This document shows, piece by piece, positions 57,515 through 64,000 of a stretch of DNA of 64,000 nucleotides (position 1 is the first letter of the stretch; each line of letters begins with the position of its first letter). This stretch comes from Brachypterus glaber (lineage: Eukaryota; Arthropoda; Insecta; Coleoptera; Kateretidae). The stretch is from positions 38,889,229 through 38,953,228 of the forward strand of contig OY294047.1 in assembly GCA_958510825.1 (NCBI GenBank). The letters are read 5' to 3'. The notes under the pieces are model-generated. The model worked only from the letters and a program-made list of their open reading frames with translations. It was not told where the DNA came from and did not search any database. A program made the translations under genes and the position numbers.

Positions 57515-59000
57515 ATACTTATAAAGTTTTTTATTAAATTTGTTTCCTACTAATGAGAATATTCATTTTAAGCTTTATGGTTTTTTTTTACTTTAATGCA
57601 ATATTACTTGTTTTATTGCTATTAAAATTAAATCGTATAACATTTCTTTTAGTCTTTTACGTTTGACCTTGCATCTATGTGGTCCATTCGCATCTTACCG
57701 CTTCTCAATATGGCGGACCATAATTAACGTAACTAATACTGCAGCAGGGAGATTAATATGCAATAATTTACCGCTGGCGCTGGATACCAGAGCACTGGGT
57801 AAAGCGGCAAAACTCAACTGGCTTTGCGTCTTTGTAAAATATGAAAAGACATAGGCAAAAATTCAATGAAAATTAGTTAAGAAAATGAAAATTAGGTTAG
57901 AAGTTTATAATTATCTTAAGATGCCTTTAAATTTGGGTTAGAAACCGTTTAACAATAAGGTCAAATAAATATTACCATTGATTTAAATAATGCATTACAT
58001 ACATTAATGCATGTATTAATGTTTAATATAAAAATACAAGATAATTGATAATTTTCAACAGTTATTCACATGTGATAAGTGATAATATTATGTGCACATA
58101 TTATAAAACGAGGTCTGACTAAGAAGGTAATTTTTCTTAGAAAAACAGTTATTTGATTAATAAATGAAATAATTATCACAGGACTGAATGGAGTACACAA
58201 AAAGGATTTGATAGAAATATAAATGATCTTTAATTATCTAATAAAATATATTGTTAATTTTACTGATGAAAAACGAAGTTTTCGATTGTTGTACAAGTCT
58301 TTTTAATTCGCTTTTCGCTCCCGCATGATTAACGAACTTCATTTTGAACACAAATTCCGCCAAATGCAAATTTAATAAGTCTTCTTGCGTTTTTGCTGCA
58401 CCATGGCTAAATTTGAAAAGGGGGCGCGGACATAGACCGGGTGAAGATAAAATAGAGCGAGTGACGTTGCCCAAATTTGAGGTTAAGTTAATTTAAAAAT
58501 AAGCAAAATATATCTACGGGTTCATATTAGAGAGTTTTATGTGACGTTTTCTGTTTTCTTGACGAAAATGTCACATTAAGGCACTCCAAGTCCATAGCAC
58601 ATTTGATTCTAGTGAAGTACTTCGTACTAGATTCAAATGGTTGGCATTTCTCTTTTTTAAGTCTAGAGTGAAAGCGCCAATTACAAGTGAGAAAGATATG
58701 CAGCATTTGCTAAAAACTTTTGACCTATCAGAAAATTATTGATCCAGTAACTTTAGGAATGAACAAAAAAATGGCAGCAGCGCAATTCTTTTTGGGTTCG
58801 ATTTGGGGGTTCAAGAGGAGCTTAAATCCGGAAAATAGTCACCCCACCCCTTGTGAAATTCGGCCATCTTGGATTAAAGGGGTGAGTTGTTATTTTGGAT
58901 AAGTTTCTTCCTCCACATTTTCCAAACAAAAAGTTATACATTCAAAGTTGTTGAGAAAAAATTCTCTACAAAAATGGCCATGGTACGCCATAATAACCTA
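57515..59000. other. Mixed DNA, no gene recognised
   Basis: Two less AT-rich patches (57655-57850 and 58260-58470) carry frames of 63 and 78 codons without motifs I know. At 58605-58645 TTTGATTCTAGTGAAGTAC is a near-palindrome. I cannot say more. Confidence 0.35.
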
Positions 59001-60395
59001 TAAAAATTAACATTTTTTAAATACGGTAGCGTGCAAAATAAATTGACTGTTTATCCAGTCTTGATTGAAAGGCACCATGTCAAGATTTTTATCCGGTTTG
59101 TAACGTAATCTGCAAAACAGCGCTCCGTTTTATCGGTAATTAACAGATTCGTGTGTGCATGTCGTCGTCCCGGACGAGATGATCTCACGTGAAATCTTGG
59201 AGGTACACCGCACAGTGGTCAAAAGTTAGTCTTATATTATGAGATATAATATTCATATATACATATTAAATAATTAAAACTGATTTTGATATCAGAAGTA
59301 ACTAGAAGGTCAAAAAAATTGGTTCCAACCATATTTTGCAGTTTGAACTTCACTGAAGTTGGCATTTATCGGTAATTAGATATCTGATATTATTTTCTAA
59401 ATCAACATTAAAACAATAGTTATTGGGTAGTACCCAATGGATACATAGTTATTTGGGGCGCCGGACTTTACATCTATGCTTGGTATTGACCCCCTTGTGG
59501 TAATTTTTTTCACAGCAATGGCTTTCACGGTGTAGTTTATGAGCGGTAAAGTCTATGCCGGTAATGTCTATGCGCTGTAACGGTGGCGCGGTAACGGTGT
59601 CACGGTAATGGACTGCTCTGTAAAGACTTCTACTCAGTTATTTAAGTATAAACCGTCCCAGGAGAATTCGACAGACATCCAGGAAACCTACAGAAATGGA
59701 TGTATTGACCCTTTGTCACCAGCTTAACAGTTTTAGAAAAATAAATGTTAGTCTTTCTAAAGCACAACAATATGGTAAAACCAAATTTGGCCGATTTTAT
59801 TGTGATTTTATCCACAGTGATCCGCCATGGAGGCCCTTTGAATGATGTATAATCCTACTCCATCGTTGCCAGCTTAATCTTTTTATAGTGGGCTATGATT
59901 TAACAACACAATTGCAAGGGAAATGATCAGATATGACTAATATAAATTATATTCGTTAAATATTTTTATTAATATAACTATAATATTATATCACTTAAAG
60001 GTCTTTAGTGAAGAACTCTATTCTTTACCACATACTTCCATAAACATTAAGTACCAAGCACGAAGCTACTGTTGACGATAATAAAATTTATTATGGTAAA
60101 ATGGCTTAAAATGATAATAGTAAAAAATTCGCTTGTGGCGCTAGGGCTTGTTTCGTTTTTTTTTTTTTTAATTTTAGATGGTAAAATTTAAACGTAAAGA
60201 TTAAAAACATTTTTGCCTGTTGCTGTTATAACACTGTTGAAAAATTTAAAAAGGCTGTCAAACTTGCCAGCCCTCCCGCGCAGGGGCCTTAGCTACTTGG
60301 GGAAAAAAGTTTCCTCGGGGCCACGACTGGCTCTGTCTGGCCTCGCATACATATTGTGTTCATTTTTATTTTTCATTAAAAAAAAATAATAATAA
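59001..60395. other. Mixed DNA with short quasi-repeats
   Basis: At 59530-59610 words like GGTAATGTCTATGC and CGGTAACGGTG repeat imperfectly, next to TTTGGGGCGCCGGACTTT at 59452, which resembles the flank of the element at 8351. GC-richer DNA at 60260-60345 has no frame. CTTGTGGCGCTAGGG (60133) recurs as CTTGTGGCACTAGGG (60875). Confidence 0.4.
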
Positions 60396-60399
60396 AGGG

Positions 60400-60545
60400 T
60401 AAATGAAGCGGCAAGTGGATAAAGGTGTTATGTAACATGTAATTCTAAAAATTATTGGAGATTAGAGTCTCATACCTTCTTCATTCATTGATAATTTCAA
60501 AACTTTAAAAAATGTTACGTTATACCTTCATCTACTTGCCTATTC
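60400..60545. repeat. Imperfect palindrome
   Basis: GGCAAGTGGATAAAGGTGTT at 60411 pairs with a segment ending ACCTTCATCTACTTGCC at 60540; stem about 28 bp with six mismatches, loop about 90 bp. Confidence 0.6.
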
Positions 60546-60549
60546 AATT

Positions 60550-61540
60550 GTAAAGTTTATTTCAGAAATAAAATGTTAAAGAATAATATATAATACCTAA
60601 TAAAAAGACTATTAACATGAGATTATTGCTGAATTCTTGTCAAGGTACCTTTAATTATGCGTAACTAATTTATTTTGTTATAGAAGGACCAATGTGAAAT
60701 TTGACAACATTGTAATGGAAGCAACTAATGTCTCAATAAACCCTGAAAACTAAAAAATCCACATACAACCAAAGAAGATACTACGAGGACATGTCTACTA
60801 TTACCTCATGAGGTTGTTTGCAATTTACCCGATAAGAACTAGTGAAGATATCGCAAGTTTATAAGTTGTCTTCTTGTGGCACTAGGGTATTTTTTGATGG
60901 CATCGTATCGATAAAGATGCTTGTGCATCGAGCAGTTTCTGAAACAAATTCTTTCAGGGCTGGATTAAAGAAAAATTAAATTAGGATAAAATTAAAAAAA
61001 GTTTATTGATTTGGTGTAATTACATTATTATTTTAATGCAAAAGTATGCGTTACTATAGTATATTCAACTTCAATATGCAGTAGTAATAAAAAAAGGCAC
61101 GTGATTACAACTTATTTGGTGACAGGGTAGGGCTCAAGACAAAATATTTCTATATGGCGGTCCATTGCAATGCATTGTACTCTTCACCGATAGTGCTCAC
61201 GTACTGACCTGTTTAATTTTCTACATCCCTACTCTCGCAACATTCGAGTGTTTTAACCAATAAAATCACGCTCCCGCTGACGCCTGCGCGATACTGTTGT
61301 TTACTTCCACTACACCTTGGACTTGAATTTACTATGAGTTTTTAGTTTAAAAGAAAATAAAGATCTTTGTCATATTTGAGTTAAGTTTAAAATAAAAAAA
61401 AAAAATTAACTGATTATTTTGTAAAGAATCAAACAATGTTTAAAAAAAAATCTAGATTTAATTACTAACGCTGGCCTGCATTTAAATAAAAATAATTATT
61501 AGTCTTGAAATCTTTTTGCATTTTGTTAAGTGATCTTATA
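60550..61540. other. AT-rich DNA, one GC-richer patch
   Basis: The patch 61180-61330 holds an AACCAATAAAAT word and CpGs but no frame of note. Nothing else supported. Confidence 0.35.
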
Positions 61541-61543
61541 TAA

Positions 61544-61653
61544 GGTAGATTCAGGCATGATTATTCCTAGGTGAGAAGCCATCTTTCTTTTTTGGTCAAT
61601 AAAAATGAAAGAAAGGCTTAGATTGGTTAGTGATATTTATGCCTGAATCAGCC
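61544..61653. mobile_element. 110-bp MITE, GATTCAGGCAT family
   Basis: Ends GGTAGATTCAGGCATGATTA and ATTTATGCCTGAATCAGCC, with the family core CCTAGGTGAGAAGCCATCTT. The outer ends pair imperfectly (GGTAGATTCAGGCAT against GGCTGATTCAGGCAT). Confidence 0.8.
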
Positions 61654-61726
61654 AATAAACGCGCAGTGATAATTGCAACCTACTCCGCAGTTTAAAATCA
61701 TCTTCCAGTGTATAATATTTGCAGTG

Positions 61727-61868
61727 GAAGAAAAAGTATAGTCTATAACACGTATGGAAGAGTCATTCTGCCATCGCTAAACGTCATCCTCGCCTGATGG
61801 CTCCTATGTCAGACTTGTTTGTCGCTCGGAATATTGTTAATTTCATACTAGTTACAGAATATACTACT
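61727..61868 (-). repeat. CpG-type palindrome, first-palindrome family of the 0.67-kb repeat, inverted
   Basis: AAAGTATAGTCTATAACACG TATGGAA... and ...CATACTAGTTACAGAATATAC match the two arms of the 46625 palindrome in the opposite orientation. The rest of the 0.67-kb repeat is not present here, so the palindrome exists as an independent unit. Confidence 0.7.
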
Positions 61869-61869
61869 C

Positions 61870-62286
61870 TCACTTCTTATAGTTTCTGTATAGTTTGCAA
61901 AGGTACAGAATAGGGTAATGGCCTATTAGGGTATTGCAATTAGTAAAATTCTTATTACGGCACTGTAACCCTTCTTGCGTTTCTTATTCGGCTGCGGCCA
62001 TTCTAATTCGATGAGGTTGTTAATGACGGGATTACAACGATTGGGTGGCAAGCTTTAAACACGTCACTTACGTAATTACGTAGTTACTTTCCATAGATGA
62101 AGATAAAGGGTGTTTATTTACATATATAGCATAAAAACCGGCGCTGTAACAGTAGTTTTGTTACATGGTAATAAAGATTACAAAATAGAATTAAATTATA
62201 TTATGAAAGAAAATATTATGGCATATCGAACAGAAGAGAAAATTAGAAAAAAAGTCAGGACTCTGAATTCGAACCAGAGTCCTGTT
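61870..62286. other. AT-rich DNA, nothing recognised
   Basis: No gene. A short inverted pair GGACTCTGAATTCGAACCAGAGTCC lies near 62258-62283. Confidence 0.4.
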
Positions 62287-62303
62287 ATTCATAATTAAGT
62301 ATA

Positions 62304-62874
62304 CAGGGTTATTCAGAAATAAGTTCGAGATATTTAAGAGGTGATTCTACGTATATGAAAAAAAGTTCCTATAAAGGTTGGTCCGGAAATGAGTCCTAAT
62401 GGAGCTGGGGCCATTCGAAGATGGACATATTGAATGGGGAACAAAAAAAACACCAATAAAATTTTAACGCTGCAGGACGATTCTTCATTTAAAACTAAGC
62501 AAAAAAGTAGTCTTTACCAAAACACCTAAATTTAATATTAAAGGAGTAATAGCCTTTTAAAAAGTAACATTTTTAGTGGCAGGAAATGTTACTTCTTCTT
62601 AATTGCATTTTTTTGAAAACCATTGCTCCTACAGTGTTACACTATATGACATTTTTTATGTATTTTTACTCAAGGAATCTATATTTTTAGCTCGTCGCTC
62701 TAGCTTAAAGGGTACAAAAGTTATTAATTAAAAACATTATTTTTATTGCAATTTTAAAGAGCCGTAGCTCCCTTAGGACTCATTTCCGGACCAACCTTTA
62801 CAGGAACTTTTTTTCATATTTTTTAACGTAGAATCACCTCTTAAATTTCTCGAACTTATTTATGAATAACCCTG
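62304..62874. mobile_element. 571-bp TA-flanked MITE (CAGGGTTATTCAGAAATAAG)
   Basis: Terminal inverted repeats of about 112 bp: CAGGGTTATTCAGAAATAAG on the left and, on the other strand, CAGGGTTATTCATAAATAAG on the right, continuing through AAGAGGTGATTCTACG and GGTTGGTCCGGAAATGAGTC. TA lies on both sides. The inverted symmetry extends past the TA into CATAATTAAG/CTTAATTATG, so the element landed in, or carries, a further palindrome. A truncated relative is at 6977. Confidence 0.85.
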
Positions 62875-62879
62875 TATTC

Positions 62880-63436
62880 TTAATTATGAATAGCAGTATT
62901 AAAACACCTAGTTTTACAAAATTAAAACAAAAATAGTAAAGTTTTAAGTAGGGACATATTTTTAAAACTAAAACTTAAAGGGACGTTACTCCTTATGTAT
63001 AATATTATAATTATTTTATTTTAATTATCTGTTTTTACATTAAAACCGACATTTTTATTTCAATATCATCAAGACGTGGCCACCTTAGGCTTCCTGATGT
63101 TGATGGAACAGAGCTCAATCGATTGTTATCAATGCTAATGCCCGGTTACCTCATTAGAGATAAATGTAAATAAATACGTATACGTCCGTCTGTTTATTAA
63201 GCTGGAAAGGAAAGACATGTTTTTAGCCAAAAGCGTTACAACAACTTGCTTATGGATAGAAAAAGAGCCAAATTATTTTAAGGTTATGTTATAAAAGTAT
63301 AATTTAAATAGCAAGCTTAATTTAAAGCCCAAATACTAGGTTAAACAATATATTATATTTCATTTATATTATTTTAAGTTAACCAAAAAAAGACAAATTT
63401 ATTTTTTTTACATTGTCTTAACTATAATATCTTGGG
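62880..63436. other. AT-rich DNA, nothing recognised
   Basis: No gene or repeat supported. Confidence 0.4.
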
Positions 63437-63440
63437 CTTA

Positions 63441-63932
63441 CTCTGATAAAATAGTTTATTTGTGTCAAGTAAATATTTGGTTGGATATGGCCAATTAAAT
63501 TATTTGGTCCTGTCAAATAAACTATTTTATTCCTATTAAAATAGTAAAAGCCAGTGAAAATAGATAAAATGTATAAAATGGAGATAAAAATTAATAGTCT
63601 ATATGAAAATAGCAAAATATTTAAAACAAGTTTGCAAGATGGTATATGGTAGATGGATATAGACAAGGCCTTGTGGCAGATAGATTTTTGAAATGGAATA
63701 TGCAATATTTTTAAATTAAATGTGTTATAAACAGTCTAATGGTTAAAATACCATATAATGTTCCCAGAGATGACTATAAACAATACATAAATAAATAAAC
63801 AAAATTAATAAATCATTTTGAAATTAAATATATATTTACATGAACTAAATATTTATTTCACTCAAATAAAACTTGCTACTCACAACCAAATAATTTAATT
63901 GGCCATAACCAAATAAATCCTTTTTATCAGTG
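63441..63932. mobile_element. 492-bp TA-flanked MITE (CACTGATAAAA)
   Basis: The left end CTCTGATAAAATAGTTTATT and the right end (opposite strand) CACTGATAAAAAGGATTTAT match, with TA at 63439-63440 and 63933-63934. GGCCAATTAAATTATTTGG on the left pairs with CCAAATAATTTAATTGGCC on the right. A CAAATAAACTATTTTATT block near 63515 repeats the left end in inverse order. The 95-codon minus frame here is not a gene. Confidence 0.75.
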
Positions 63933-64000
63933 TACAAGCAAAATGCACTAAGTCAATTTAGTTGAATCAAACTATTTATTTTTTTTCGACAAGTGGGACA

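Noticed and set aside
58238..58474. 78-codon minus frame in a less AT-rich patch
   Set aside because: No motif, repeat copy or splice context; kept only as part of a mixed region.

Overview
This window looks like an AT-rich, gene-poor stretch of an animal nuclear genome, most likely an insect or another arthropod. The evidence is eukaryotic: tRNA-derived SINEs with A and B boxes, non-LTR retrotransposon remnants (one R4/Dong-like in TAA repeats), many short inverted-repeat elements with TA, TTAA or 8-bp target duplications, and microsatellites. I see no operons, no bacterial-type genes, and no host protein-coding gene I can defend. Nearly all open frames longer than 60 codons are chance frames in AT-rich DNA or shadows of repeats.

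Retroelements. Four broken LINE fragments carry the only recognisable coding sequence. (1) 2584-3374, minus strand, is the 3' part of an R4/Dong-type element between two TAA arrays. (2) 4653-6105, plus strand, is the C-terminal half of a reverse-transcriptase polyprotein that inserted, with a 10-bp target duplication, between the A and B boxes of a SINE. (3) 13806-15120, minus strand, is a reverse transcriptase fragment with an FADD active site and a TCTAA-repeat tail. (4) 17830-18725, plus strand, is a heavily mutated LINE C-terminus ending in a polyA signal and an ATT tail. Four copies of one SINE family (4431-6160, 13450-13690, 22620-22890, 56578-56841) share a 3' body but appear to have different tRNA-like heads.

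DNA-transposon-like elements. I define many by terminal inverted repeats: TTAA-flanked (1402-1967; one end at 36614), 8-bp duplication (23372-24324), and TA-flanked (19599-20022, 33666-34363, 36819-37060, 51000-51566, 53880-54760, 62304-62874, 63441-63932). There are also long foldback elements (three copies at 27895, 39845 and 54889; single ones at 45264 and 52062) and a small MITE family beginning GATTCAGGCAT.

Other repeats. A 0.67-kb repeat occurs twice (12696, 46625). A 1.1-kb repeat is present once in full and twice in part (32352; 15150, 21870). A 0.33-kb repeat occurs twice (25780, 42834), the second copy interrupting another repeat whose uninterrupted form is at 20377. Two elements carry arrays of about 97-bp units with C/G-rich cores (7369, 41499). 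A set of CpG-rich palindromes built around GCGAGCG-like motifs recurs at 12696, 26797, 44264, 46625, 47292 and 61727.

The remaining stretches, noted one by one, are unclassified AT-rich DNA. Coordinates of repeat edges were read by eye and may be off by several bases. The biological interest lies in nested insertions, palindromic families and target-site structures rather than in a new gene system.
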